A DNA stretch of 64,000 nucleotides from Selaginella tamariscina (lineage: Eukaryota; Streptophyta; Lycopodiopsida; Selaginellales; Selaginellaceae): the NCBI GenBank assembly GCA_003024785.1, contig PUQB01000098.1:806805-870804 (forward strand), read 5' to 3'. Positions 21,383 through 33,700 of the stretch are shown one piece after another. The position numbers and the translations under genes were made by a program. The notes beneath the pieces are model-generated. The model worked only from the letters and a program-made list of their open reading frames with translations, had not been told where the DNA came from and ran no database searches. Within the stretch, counting starts at the first letter, position 1. The number at the start of each line of letters is the position of its first letter.

Positions 21383-23430
21383 TTACACACTAATTTATTA
21401 ATAAATACACTTATTATGAATTCTTATGTGTGAGATAAAATATCTAAATATTTGGTCTGACCTTATATGTGATAATGCAATGGGTGCGATGTATGTAATA
21501 AATGGCAACATGAAATATGTGCACTCTATAATTGTAGAGAAACAAAGGCTAGACATTAACATATAAATGTCCTCAATGTTACGACCTAGAGACAAAAGAA
21601 GGCGAAGGGTAGCCTCCTCACATTATTCTTAGAGCAAGAGATGTCCCTCAAAACATATCTAGGACATCATATTGAACAAAGACTGGCAAGAAAGCTCCAA
21701 GAAAAGCTTAGTGCACGTGCTCAAGCTCTAGGGAAAAAATATGACAAGGTATATATATATATATTAGCTTTAGGTGTCACAATAAACATGTGTAGCTATA
21801 AATAGTTAAATACCTATTTAACTAAGTTTTCAATTGATGTCTAAATCTACTTACGTTCTCTAATCTTATAAGTAGATTAAAAGTTTCTATAAAATCTATG
21901 TAGCTATAAAATAACTAGTTAAGTTAGGTAGCTTATGATAATTAAATTTTTACAAACCATAACTAGTTTTTTTTCTATTAATTAGTTCCAAATGTTTAAA
22001 TATCTTATACGCATACGTGTGTGTATAATACATATTCAAACATTTTATGGTTACCACATATTATTCATTGCCAAGTGTTGTGTATATCAAGCATGTGTAT
22101 AACCTTTGTATATAATATATCACTTGTAACTTCATATAGCTAACTCTTTGATTATCAATGAAGGTTCTTGGTTTTGAACATTATACCATCAGAGTTATTT
22201 CGTTGGAGAAAACATTTTCAGTGAAGCCTCTCTTTTGGAACATAGTTAAGGATGGACATTATCCTTTTGAGTTCTCTTACGTGCCAAGGGTAAGAAAATG
22301 CTCTATCACACACACACACACTTAGTTGTGCACACCTGCATGCATTTGTAAGTTGCAACATCTAACATTGAGAATTTCATAGGGGGTGCTCTTATTCCAG
22401 GAACAAGAGGGTTCAAATGTGTGTATATTTGCAATGTAGGCACAAGAGTATGGTGAGGATTGTCCTAAACCCAATCATTGTTGTTATACCTCTCTTTTGT
22501 GGATTCTATCAACTATCTCCAACCACATGATGTGACGACATGCAGTGGAGATCCGTTGAGAACCTTTGTGTACCACAACATCCTCACATGATACTTGGAT
22601 TATTGCAAAACGATGTGGGTTCAAGAATCTTCATATATGGGTTTCTCCACCTGGAATTGGTACATAGTACATCTTTAATTGCCATCCCAATTGCTAAAAG
22701 ACTCCTACTCTTGACCATCTCAAGAAATGGTACAAGAAAGCTCTACAAGAAGCAATCTGTCAAAACATTATGGTGCAGATGCATGAGTCGACCTCCTTTG
22801 TTTTGAGTGGGAGCACATCGGTGACACATGTTCCATATTTTGATGGTGACTTCTGGCCTACTAGAGTTGAGGAACTCATAGAGGTTCTCAAAAGGACACA
22901 GAAAACATGGATTGCATGGAGATAGACCAAAAAATGATTTACTGCTAAAGAAGTTTGAGGGAGAGAAGAGAGAAAAGGTGTTTCTTGATGTACAACTTCA
23001 GCACAAGGGTGAGAGTGTTGCATACTATGTAGATGATAGCTTGTTCAGGTCACTTTTGGGTACACCTTATAGCCTTCTTTGGTATTGCCAAGGGAATAGG
23101 TACCAATTTGATACATTGCAAAGGGCTAAATACTCGACAATGATGCTCCTGCACTATTGCTCCATCCACAAGTAACTACCTGCTCTCAATGCAAATCTGA
23201 AATGGAGACAACATGGGGACTTCACTGTGAGAGTTTCAAGCACTACATGCTCTACCAGGTTTGTTATGCAAATGGATATGTTATAACAAAATACTGCCAC
23301 AACATGAGAAGTCTGCAAACTTTTGCAAAGGGAGTGGTTCATGAGTAAGGATTGTGATGGTACAAAAAGCATTATGATGCACTATTTATAGCATTTTAAA
23401 AGATGGCCCCAATGGATTGCAATGAATTTC
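21383..23430 (+). pseudogene. HAC-type (p300/CBP) histone acetyltransferase pseudogene, right copy
   Basis: Same family as the left copy, on the plus strand, 5'-truncated so that it starts at the PHD-like finger (about 21480-21590, here frame-broken). It keeps KAT11 sequence missing from the left copy: HHIEQRLARKLQEKLSARAQ near 21668-21727, ending at a plausible donor (AAG/GTATAT). Later blocks are EHYTIRVISLEKTFSVKPLF (22160-22290, donor AGG/GTAAGA), VLLFQEQEGSNVCIFAM (about 22387-22437), [13 protein letters not shown], then [16 protein letters not shown] and [14 protein letters not shown] (22495-22590), YLDYCK, THVPYFDGDFW (near 22830) and CQGNRYQFDTLQRAKYSTMM (near 23090). In-frame stops follow CIFAM, ILT and the start of the PHD block, so no full product is expected. 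It fills in what the left copy lost, so neither is a simple copy of the other as they stand. Confidence 0.8.
22309..22322. repeat. (CA)n in HAC intron, right copy
   Basis: A short CA run lies after the GTAAGA donor. The left copy has only a faint equivalent, so it expanded after the duplication. Confidence 0.5.
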
Positions 23431-24009
23431 TTACCAATTATCATCAAAGTTGATAATTGTTACTTAATGGAAAATCGTAGAAATTCCTAATTAGAAATCG
23501 ATCAGGTCACATTGTCAAACACTTTAAAATATCTTCATATCATCAAGATTTATTAAACCAGTAGTTCAACATTGTTAAAGTAGTACTTAGGCATTATAGA
23601 ATTTAAGTTTACACGTGTTTATTAGGAAAGTATAACGGGAAAATACCAAAAACAATATATATGGTGGAAAATAAGAGAGTTAGAGAAGAACATAGAATTA
23701 CGGGTTAACCGTAATACGAGGATGATTCAGGTATTAGCATAATACGGCAGTTCTAGAGAGAAATGGAATATGGCAGTTCCAGAGAGAACCAAAATACGGC
23801 AGTTCCAGATATCAGCATATTACGTCCAAGGGAGCAGTTATCATAACGACATTAAGGAAGTTACGCAACCAACTGAATAAGATCCAAAGGAAGTTACGAT
23901 AACTAAACGTACTGGACTGGAAGTATAGGTATAAATAAATGAAGTTAGGAGTAGGAAAGCATCCCAGGGTATATTGAATATTGTACTATGTTTTGACATA
24001 TATACTCTC

Positions 24010-24208
24010 CTCTTACTCCTCTTTGGTATCTTACTTGATTCTTTGATTTTTACTTCTCATTTTTACTGCATTTGGGATCCGCAGTACTACTTGCTATATC
24101 TATCCTCTTCTTACTTTCTCTACGGTGTCTTACTTGATTCCTTGATTTCTACTTCTCATTTCTTTTGTGTTGAGATTTGCAGTACTACTTGCTATTTCTT
24201 TTCTCTTA
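24010..24208. repeat. 99-bp tandem duplication
   Basis: Two copies of a roughly 99-bp pyrimidine-rich unit. CTTACTTGATT occurs at 24030 and 24129, and GCAGTACTACTTGCTAT occurs in each copy. Copies differ at about a dozen positions. Confidence 0.8.
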
Positions 24209-24274
24209 TCACTCCCGTTTGACCATTTGAGGATTGGTTTCTAATTTTGTGTCGGTCTTTCATATTCTACTATA

Positions 24275-24530
24275 CCCCTTGTTGTGGGTCTGTTTGTCTG
24301 TCTGTTACCCTTATTACAGGTCTATTTATCTGTCTGTTACCCTTATTATGGGTCTATCTGTCTGTTTGTCACCCTTTTATGGGTCTATTTGTGAGTTTGT
24401 CACCCTTATTACGGGTCTGTCTGTCTGTTATTACCCTTATTACATGTCCATTTATCTGTATGTTACCATTATTACAGGTCTATCTGTCTGTTTGTCACCC
24501 TTATTACGGGTCTGTTTGTGAGTCTATCGA
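24275..24530. repeat. 32-bp minisatellite, about eight units
   Basis: Units of 31-33 bp, consensus CCCTTATTACGGGTCTRTYT followed by a GTCTGTTTGTYA-like tail, run with little interruption. Because the unit is not a multiple of three, open frames across it (24234-24521, 24247-24558) are repeat artefacts rather than proteins. Confidence 0.9.
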
Positions 24531-24598
24531 TGGAGAAATCCCACTTCATGTGCACTAACTATACTTGTCCTAATTGCTCCCCATTAGGAGGATTGACA

Positions 24599-24859
24599 AG
24601 TTTGCGACAATTGCGGGGGGGCAAACGACCTTTCTTCACCGACATCTCTCTCTCGCCGCACACTTTGTGAAACCCTAGATCTATTACCTCGTTTCTTGTG
24701 CACTACCAAGAAGAGAATATATTCTTTAAATCAATATAAATACTGTTTCCCTCAACGTTCTCCTGCAAAATATACTTCCTTACCTTATTGATATTCACAT
24801 ATTCCCTTAATTTGCTCTCCTTCCAACGTTTCCAACTCCACCACTCCTTTTTTTTACGG
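24599..24859. other. Short non-coding stretch
   Basis: Contains a G7 run (24619-24625) and AAACCCTAGATCT near 24670. No gene seen. It could be leader or LTR sequence of an adjacent retroelement. Confidence 0.3.
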
Positions 24860-26350
24860 ATTTAACCCGAAAAGGGCCTATCAAGTTCAAATCAAGCTTT
24901 TAACTCATTTCACCCACCTTTCTCTATACCATAGGGCCAAGTTCCATTCCTTCATCTCCCTCTTCTATCAAGCCAAGCCTTCTCTTCTTTGAATCGCCTG
25001 TATTGTCTATAAGGCATGCATTCTTAGCTCATCCAGCCTCTCTAACTCTATTAAATGAGTTGCTAAAGATTCCTTCCCTCCCATATTATATTGAACAACC
25101 ATTCACAAGGACAACACAATATACTCCATCGGAGTTATGGCCTCTAACCTATATGCGAGCTTAAAAGGTCATGCTTGTAGCTACTTTATAAGCTGTCCTA
25201 TAGACCCAGAGGACTTCTGTAACCTTTCATCCCAATCTTTTAGATTTTTCTTGAACCACCTTCCTTAAAAACATTTTTAAGGACTTTGTTTGTCAACTCA
25301 GCATGTCCATTACCCTATGGATAATATGGTTTAGACTTCTTACGTTTTATCACAAACTCCTTCATGAGTATTTATATTGTTTCATTAGTGAAATGCTTTC
25401 CTTTATCACTCACAATTTCCTTAGGAATACCATAATGTACTATTATAGTATTATAAGTGGGAGAACTAGATTATAAGGTTGTTTATGTTTCTTTGGGGGC
25501 AATTGTGCATGCTGGCATTTGTTACATGCCTTATAGTAGCTACCTACCTCTATCCATAAGGTAGACCATCATAATCCTGCTTAAAGGATTTTCCTTCCTG
25601 TTATTTCCTTTACAAAATGGCCTCTTGTAAGGCCTAAATAGGCCTCTTTAAGAACCTCTGGAACCTCTAAAGGGTCTACACACCTCCGTAACACTCCATC
25701 GGATCCTAGTTTATATAACTTTACTCCCACAAGAGAAAAGTCTTGTGTCCTCACGACAAATAACTTCCTTTCATTTGTTGTCCTATAAATAAGCATACTA
25801 TTTCAGTGTTTAGATATTATTTTATATCATCTAACCACCTTAATGGAACACCTACATAAAATAGACTTCATTAGGAAAATCATCCATAGTGCAAATAAGA
25901 ACTTAGCTTATTTTAATATGACTTAAGTGGTCAGCCTATTTATGCTGCCTTCTTAGTTTATGAATTATCTCAAAATTATATTTCTGTAGAAGTAAAAACC
26001 ACCTAACTAACCTTCCTGTAAGTACAGGTTTATTAAGTAAATATAATAAAGCTTTATGATCCACAATTACTAGCCAAAGGTAGTTTCTAAATTTATAAAT
26101 AGCATATACCATCCCCAATGCTTCCTTCTCTATAGTAGTGTAATTTGCTTCCGCAAGTGTTAGCCTAAGGCTAGCATAATAAATAGGATGATCCTTTCCG
26201 TCCTCTTGCATTTGTGTAAGAATGGCTTCTATAGCAATATCAGAGGCATCTACTTGTACATGGAATTCTCGATTGCACTTAGACTAACCAATATTGGGCC
26301 TTAGTAAGAGCCTTCCAAAGTTGGTCAAATGCCTCTTGACTCTATGATGT

Positions 26351-26960
26351 TGTTAAACAGGAAAACCGAATATCCCACCTTTTCCTGTTTAACCGGTTTC
26401 CTTTCTCCTAACCTTTAAGAGAGGCTACACACTTTCTTTCCTTCAACTCTCCACACATATATATTTAAAACTCCTTCTCTCAAAGCCACAATGACTGGTC
26501 TCCGAAGTCAAGGGCAAGAACGGATTTTGGCTATTGCCTTGTTAGATCCATTCATTGAGAGTACACATACATACACACAAGATCTTATAATATGCACCTT
26601 TCATTACTACATGAATACAAAGACAAAGTGTAGAGAACCTTTATCTCCTGCTGAACTTCAAATGGAGACCCTTCTTTCCTGTTAGAACTTCTTGTGGAGA
26701 CCCTTCTCCCTTGCCCTAACTCCCTTAACTACCCTTCCTCTCGCCACATCATCCTTTTCCTTTTCCTTTTCCTTTTTCCTTTTCCTCTCGGTAAGGATTT
26801 TCCTCCTTCACAGCCTTTCTTTCCTTTTCCTTACGCACCTTTTCCTCTCGGTAAGGATTTTCCTCCTTCACAGCCTTTCCTTCCATCTTCTACTAGACCT
26901 TCCTACCCTTATTCTCTCCACAGTAGGATGTCCTATGCTCCTAATATTTTACCTTTAACA
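26351..26960 (-). repeat. Element G 3' LTR
   Basis: 610 bp, TGTTAAACAGG to ACCTTTAACA. Contains a purine/pyrimidine-strand tract and a roughly 60-bp direct duplication (about 26778-26885, CTCTCGGTAAGGATTTTCCT twice). Confidence 0.9.
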
Positions 26961-29900
26961 CTGCCCCTCCTTATTCGTTGCTGTGTCCTCACGGCAACTA
27001 TCCTATTCCTTCCTTTGGATGTTGATCTTCATGGTACTGTGGATTCTCTCCTTTATACTTCCAAAAGTTGTTCTTCACTTTCCTAAGTTCTTGGTTGGAA
27101 GTTGATACCTTAAGTTGCAGCACTTGCTTTCCTGCATCTTGTTCCTTAGGATCAGGATTTGCTTTCTTTCCTGTTCCTGAATAGTTTTTCCTTCTGTTCC
27201 TTTGGCTTCTTTTCTGTTTATATTCACTTGCTTTAAAGGATTTGGTATACACATATGTATACTCTGAAGGTTGTTCCTGCAAATCAATCTTATACAGGAT
27301 TGCCTTATAAAACTTTTCCTGTAATCAGGTGTCGTTTTCCTTCTGCTGAACAGTTTTCTTTCCTTTCAGCACTACGTGAAGGTCAATATGTTAAGACCTT
27401 TAAATTAGGATATGCTTTCAGGATTTCTACTTCTTCCTGATTATCTAGCCCATTAAACCAATCACATCCTTCTAAAACAAGAGGTCGGATTTCCTTTTTA
27501 ACATACCTTTTAGTATGATTATAGATCATTTTTTCCTTCTCCTTCTTCTACCATCATCTTTCCTGTTCTTCCATTCTGAATAACCTTATCAGACTTAATC
27601 CATAGTCTGGCTAAGAACATAGTATAAACAGTATCCTTTTCTTCTTTTTGTAGGACAAGCAAGGATATCCTATATTTGAATCCTTTTACTGTGATAGTGA
27701 CTCCTCTCATTATGTTAGTGACCTTACACTGTTGATCAGCCATTTTAAGGTTAAATGGAGCAGGTTGGATTGGTCCTAAACCCATCCTTTTACATTCACC
27801 TTCTTCAATAAAATTCACACCTGAACCTCCATCTATTAACACTCGTTTTAACTTATTTCTTCCCACATATACTGTGATGCAAGGAACTTGTCCATCATAA
27901 TCACCTTCATACAGTACTTCCTTATCCATTTTACAAACTGTATATCCTTCACGTGAAGGTGATGTTTGTTGAACTAACTTAATGCATTTAATATCTGGTT
28001 TCTTATGTAAGGAGCTACCTTTATCAACTGTCCAAGCGTAACTTTACTCCTGATTTATAGCTTGGTGATACATAGTCCATTGTTTTATCATGTAATGGTA
28101 ATAATGAAAAACTTTGTTCACCTTTATCTATATCACCTTTGTCTACCTTCTGATTCGTTATCAGTCTGACCTTTCTGGTCAGGATCCTTCTCCTGCTCGT
28201 TTACCTTTTCCTGTAACAAGCTCTCCTTCTTGTTAGGAATATACCTCCCTTCTCCATCATAAGGATTCCTTCTTCTTCTCTTGAAGAGCTATAACTGCCC
28301 TTGCAACGGGTGGATACTCATCCTTTTCCTCCTCTATTTGAATAAGCCGTGTTGTAGGCTGTACATTAGTCATTCTGGTGGAAGTAGGAGGTTGTACATT
28401 CCGCCTAGGACATTCCCTAGAGATATGTCCTGTTTCACCACATGTATAACAAACCTGGGAAGGAAAATTCCTACCCTGTGGTCCTTGTCTATTATTGACC
28501 TGATTTATTGCTCATTTCTGCCTCTTTGACCTTGATAAGGTCTTGCTTCTCCTCTATATTGTTTATCATTTCTTTTGTATAGGATCTATCCTTCTGTCGT
28601 CCATTGTATGGACCATTTTTTCTCATAATACCTATCCTCTCTTTTCGTAAGGAACATCATTCCTTCTCATAATATCCATTTCCTATTCTGATAAGGAACT
28701 TCATTCCTTCTGCCATATATATTGTTCCTGTTCTCATAAGGAATGCATTATCATTCCTATCATTCCCACGATTCCTGTTAGGTGGGAACCTTCTAGGAGG
28801 TGGACGTTCATCCATTCTCCTTTCTCTCTCTATACTAGCCACATTCTGGTTCAGGAAATGTCTGCAGTTTCGGGCTACATGTCCTTCCTTTCCGCAGATT
28901 TGGCATGTAGGCAGTTGCAGCCTTACATTCCTCCACCGTATGGCCCGGATTGTTACATTTAGTGCACCATACCTTTGCCTTTATCTCCTCTTAACTGTCA
29001 TTCCTTTAAGGTTTTCATCATTTGAGCCAATGCTTTCTCATCTATTGGATATTTACGAACCTTTACTACATCAGCTTCCTCTTCCTCTTCATCAGAGGAT
29101 TCTTCCTTTCTTCCATATTTTCAACTTTCCTTCTGCAATCTTTTCTATTTGCCTTCTCTTCTTCTCATATATTTTTAATTGAATGAGATCCTCTCTATCC
29201 TTTTCATTGATAGTAAGTGCTAGATCTCTATATGGTTTTAGCAACCCTTGCTTATACCATTGCAATAAGGCATCCATCTTTACATATGCCTTACACTTTT
29301 TCTCATGTTTCTTAAAACGGTGTGTATATTCATCTATCTTTTCTGTTTTGCCTTGAAGGATAGTCCTTAACTTCTCTAAATGTTCCTCCGGCAATTCCTC
29401 CTTTCTGAAATATTCCTTAAAGCATCAGTAACCTTCTGATAATCCTCTCTGACTTCCTTTTCTAAATCATAATACCAGTCAGAGGCATTTCCTTTCAATG
29501 TATGTGGAAATATAAGCAGCCTTTCTGCATCCGTCACCTTATACAGTTTTACTACCTCTTCAAACTGTTGTAAGTGCCTTTTCGGATTTTCTTTCTTTCC
29601 TGCAGAGAATGTGGGATACATCACCGTACCCCCAAACATTCCCGGGAAAAGTGCCATATTTGTAATAATCCTTTGCTCTGGTGTATTTCCTCTTACACCT
29701 TCCTCCCTTCCTCTTCGGGAGTTCTCAGGAGATCCTTCTCCTTGCAATCTCGGTCTATGAACAGGCACTCCTTGTTCCTCTCACAGTCTCCTCTAAACCA
29801 GCTGTTTGATATTGCCTCCAATTCTCTGGATCAGCCTCAGATTTCTGTATTGTTTCTGCAATATCCTCTACTATCTTGCCAAGGATATTTTGACGTCTAT

Positions 29901-30117
29901 TTTCGTCAGTTTCAGGTTGCTGTTGGGCAGCCACTCTATTGGCCTGCCTTTGGTTCCTTTGATCAGCTAAGGCTGATCAGGACGATGGTTCCTCCAGGTT
30001 CCATTCATTCCTTCTCCTTTACACATCCGGCTCTACACCTTCTGAGCCTTTTTCAGAATGAGAATTCTATCTTTTTAGCCTCTTTTCTCAATGAATGCTA
30101 ACACTGCAATGGCGAAA

Positions 30118-30134
30118 TCCCTCCGTGGTCGCCA
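30118..30134 (-). promoter_or_regulatory. Element G primer-binding site
   Basis: On the minus strand TGGCGACCACGGAGGGA begins two bases after the 5' LTR. Identical 17-mer to that of element A although the LTRs are unrelated. Confidence 0.75.
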
Positions 30135-30136
30135 AA

Positions 30137-30736
30137 TGTTAAACAGGAAAACCGGAAATCCCACCTTTTCCTGTTTAACCGGTTTCCTTTCTCCTAACCT
30201 TTAAGAAAGGCTACACACTTTCTTTCCTTCAACTCTCCCACATATATATTAAACTCCTTCTCTCAAAGCCACAATGACTGGTCTCCGAAGTCAAGGGCAA
30301 GAACGGATTTTGGCTATTGCCTTGTTAGATCCATTCATTGAGAGTACATACATACACACAAGATCTTATAATATGCACCTTTCATTACTAACATGAATAC
30401 AAAAGACAAAGTGTAGAGAACCTTATCTCCTGCTGGAACTTCAAATGGAGACCCTCTTCCTGTTAGAACTTCTTGTGGAGACCCCTCTCTCCTTGCCCTA
30501 ACTCCCTTAACTACCCTTCCTCTCGCCACATCATCCTTTTCCTTTTCCTTTCCTTTTCCTTTTCCTCTCGGTAAGGATTTTCCTCCTTCAAGCCCTTTCC
30601 TTTTCCTTACGCACCTTTTCCTCTCGGTAAGGATTCCTCCTTCACAGCCTTTCCTTCCTTGTTTACTACGGACCTTTCTACCCTTATTTCTCTCCACAGT
30701 AGGATGTCCTATGCTCCTAATATTTTACCTTTAACA
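30137..30736 (-). repeat. Element G 5' LTR
   Basis: 600 bp, same family as 26351-26960, 51782-52315 and 55419-55848. Followed by target duplication GATGT. Confidence 0.9.
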
Positions 30737-33700
30737 GATGTCCAATCATATGGTACATTTGCCTTTAGTAAATCTGTTAAAGGTTTTGCGATCTTTGCAT
30801 AATGCTTTATAAATTGCCTTGATAACTTATCTTGCTTAAAAACCTTCGTAACTCCTTTATATCCTATAGTGGTTGTAAGCCTAGGATAGCCTTAACCTTA
30901 TCCTAGTCCACCAGTATACCTCCTTATAAATGACATGTCCTAAAGGACTCCTAATTTAACAAAGAAGTTACATTTTTCTGGATTCAAAGCAACCCAAATT
31001 CTGCCTACATTTCTAGAAACATTTTTCTAGATAATGTAAATGTTCCTCTTTTGTGCTACAAACATTGAAGTCATCCATAAAGACTTTCATAAAATCTAAA
31101 AGATATTCCCTAAAGGTATCTATTATAATTCTTTAAAACGTAAAGGGTGCATTACGTAAGCCAAAAGGCATAACCTGATAGGCATATGCACCCCCACGGA
31201 CTTATAAAAGCCGTCTTATGTTGATCTTTAGGACCTACCATCACCTAATTATATCCTGAAAAACCATCCATAAAGGAATACATGTCCAGCGACATTATTT
31301 AGCATTTTCTTTGTAAAAGGAATAGACAAAGTATCCTTAGTTGTAACATCATTTAACTTTTATAATTTACACATACTCTTAGATTCCCATTTTTCTTAGG
31401 AACAATCACAAGTGGTGATAACCATTGTGCTCCTTGTATAAGATATATAAAGCCAACTTGTAACAATTTATCAATTTCCTCTTTAACCAACTTCACATAA
31501 TTGGGATTCATCCTGTCTACACTTTGTTTAACCATCTCGACAACAATTGGATAGTGTGCATACACAACTCTGGAGATATTCCTTTTAGATCTGATAGGAC
31601 CATGCAAATACATCCTTATACTTTGCTAACAATGTTAATCCTTTATCTTTAAATCATGATCTAGTCCTTGAGCTATAATCAGCACCTTAGGTTCCTTCTC
31701 TGTTCCTATATTGACTTGCTCTAAAGGATCATTAGTATAGATATAAGTGTCGTCTACAAGTTGTTCCTATAGGTTAATTTTATAAGGAACAAACTTATAA
31801 AAATTTTCTTACAACCCCAACTAATCCTCTCCCTATTCCTTTTTGGGAGATTTTCATTTTCTCCTTCACAATGGCATATAAATCTATATTTGCAAGGGCT
31901 TTCAAATTAGGATATGTCTTTAAAATTTCCTCCTCTTTTTGATCATCCAAGCCCTACATCTAATCATATCCTTCCAATGCAATTGGTTTATCCTTTTTTG
32001 TTAAATACTTCTTAGCATGAGTATAAATCTCCACCTTCATATCACTTGTCCTATTGTCATATTTCCTGAGCCCCAATCCTGCACAACCTGGACAATCTTA
32101 AGCCATGGTCAGCCCAACAACATAGTATATGTTGTGTCATGTCCTTCCATTCATAGAACTATTAAGGATATTTTGAATTTAAGTCCTTTAACGGATATGG
32201 TGACTGCTCTCACTATGCCTAGTGGCCTTACACTTCGTTGATCAGCCATTTTAATTTTAAATGGGGCAGGTTGGATTGGTCCTAAACCCATCCTTTTACA
32301 TTCACCCTCTTCAATAAAATTCACACTTGAACCTCCATTTATTAACACTCTTTTTAATTTATTCCTGCCCACATATACTATGATACAAGGAACTTGTCCA
32401 TCATAATCACCTTCATATAGTATTTCCTTATCCATTTTACAAACTATATATCCTTCATTGGAAGGTGATGTTTGTTAAACCAGACTTAATACATTCAATA
32501 TCTGATTTTTTATGTAAGGAGCTACTTGTATCAACTGTCCGAGTGTAACTTTAACCTCCTAATTTATAACTTGGTGATACATGGAATTCATTGTCTTATC
32601 CTGTAACTTTAATAATAAAAGACCTTGTTTACCTTTGTCTATAGCACCTTTGTCTACACCATCTAATTTGTTATCAGTTCGACCTTTTTTATCAAACTTT
32701 TGCTCTTGCTCATTTACATTTTCCTGTTACAAACCCACCTTATTAGGAATAGTATCTTATCTCTCCTTCTCAATAACAAGAATATTCTTTCTCATTCCTT
32801 GAAGAGTTGTAACTACCCTTGCAACCTGTGGATACTCATCTTTTCCCTCCTCTATTTGAATTAGCTGAGTTGTAGGCTACACATTATTTATCCTGGTGAA
32901 AGTAGGAGGTTGTACATTCCTCCTAGGACATTCTCTAAAGAGATGTCCTGTTTCACCACATGTATAACAAACTTGGAAGGAAAATTTTTACCTTGTGATC
33001 CTTGTTTATCACTTGTCTAATTATATTGATCATTTCTACCTCTTTGACTTGATAAGGTTCTTCTTCTTCTTTATATTATTTGTCATTTCTTTTTCTATAG
33101 AATCTATCCTTATATCGTCCATTATATGGACCATTTCTTTCTCCATAATATATGTTCTCTCTATTTTCGTAAGAAACATCATTCTTTTTTCATAATATCC
33201 ATTGTTCTTATTTTGATAAAGAATCTCATTCCTTTTATCATATGATATATTATTTCTGTTCTCATAAGAAATAACATTATCATTCCTATCATTCCCATGG
33301 TTCTTATTAGGTGAGAACCTTCTAGGAGGTGGACATTCATCTATTTTCCTTGCTCTTTCTATACGAGTCACATTTTAATTTAGGAAATGTTTACAATTCC
33401 GAGCCACATGTCCTTCCTTTCCACATATTTTGTATGTAGGCAGTTGCAGCCTACATTCCTGCACTATATGGCCAGGATTTTGGTGCATCATATCTTTGCC
33501 TTTATCTTCTCCTTAATTGTTATTTCCTTTAAAATTTTCATCAATGCTTTCTCATCTATTGGATATTTACAAACCTTTATTACATCAGCTTCCTCTTCTT
33601 CTACATTAGAAGATTCTTTCTTTTTTTATATACTTTCAACTTTCCTTCTGTAATCTTTTCTATCTGCCTTCTTTTCTTCTCATATATTTTTAACTGATTA

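Larger units (their letters stand above)
21383..23610. repeat. Large inverted repeat, right arm
   Basis: Plus-strand counterpart of 310-2725. Homology starts abruptly at TTACACACTAATTTATTAAT next to the A-family fragment and fades near 23610, where an LTR-like TGTTTATTAGG begins. It lacks the equivalents of left-arm sequence beyond 2725, so the TAZ and first Cys-rich parts are absent. Confidence 0.85.
23616..24598. mobile_element. LTR-like region
   Basis: Begins TGTTTATTAGG where HAC homology stops and could end TTGACA at 24593-24598. It carries a TATA-like TATAGGTATAAATAAATG near 23930, three copies of a short ATACGGCAGTTC motif (23740-23800) and two tandem arrays. No partner LTR was found. 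It could be a solo LTR, the 3' LTR of element F, or neither. Confidence 0.3.
26351..30736 (-). mobile_element. LTR element G, gag-protease only, nested in F
   Basis: 4.4-kb element, minus orientation, LTRs 26351-26960 and 30137-30736 (TGTTAAAC... and ...TTTAACA), target duplication GATGT at 26346-26350 and 30737-30741. Inside are a primer-binding site, gag (about 29768-28650, ERLLIFPHTLKGNASDWYYD and a zinc-finger zone) and protease (27929-27519, RVLIDGGSGVNFIEEG). I recognise no reverse transcriptase, RNase H or integrase, and the same is true of H, so this is a non-autonomous family. Gag resembles element F, a likely helper type. Contains some interruptions; LTRs are similar to each other, suggesting a fairly recent insertion. 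Confidence 0.88.

Noticed and set aside
24290-24530. CRISPR-like array
   Set aside because: The units are contiguous minisatellite copies without unique spacers, in a plant genome context.
24234-24558. Open frames of 95-103 codons as small membrane proteins
   Set aside because: They are translations of the 32-bp minisatellite in two frames.
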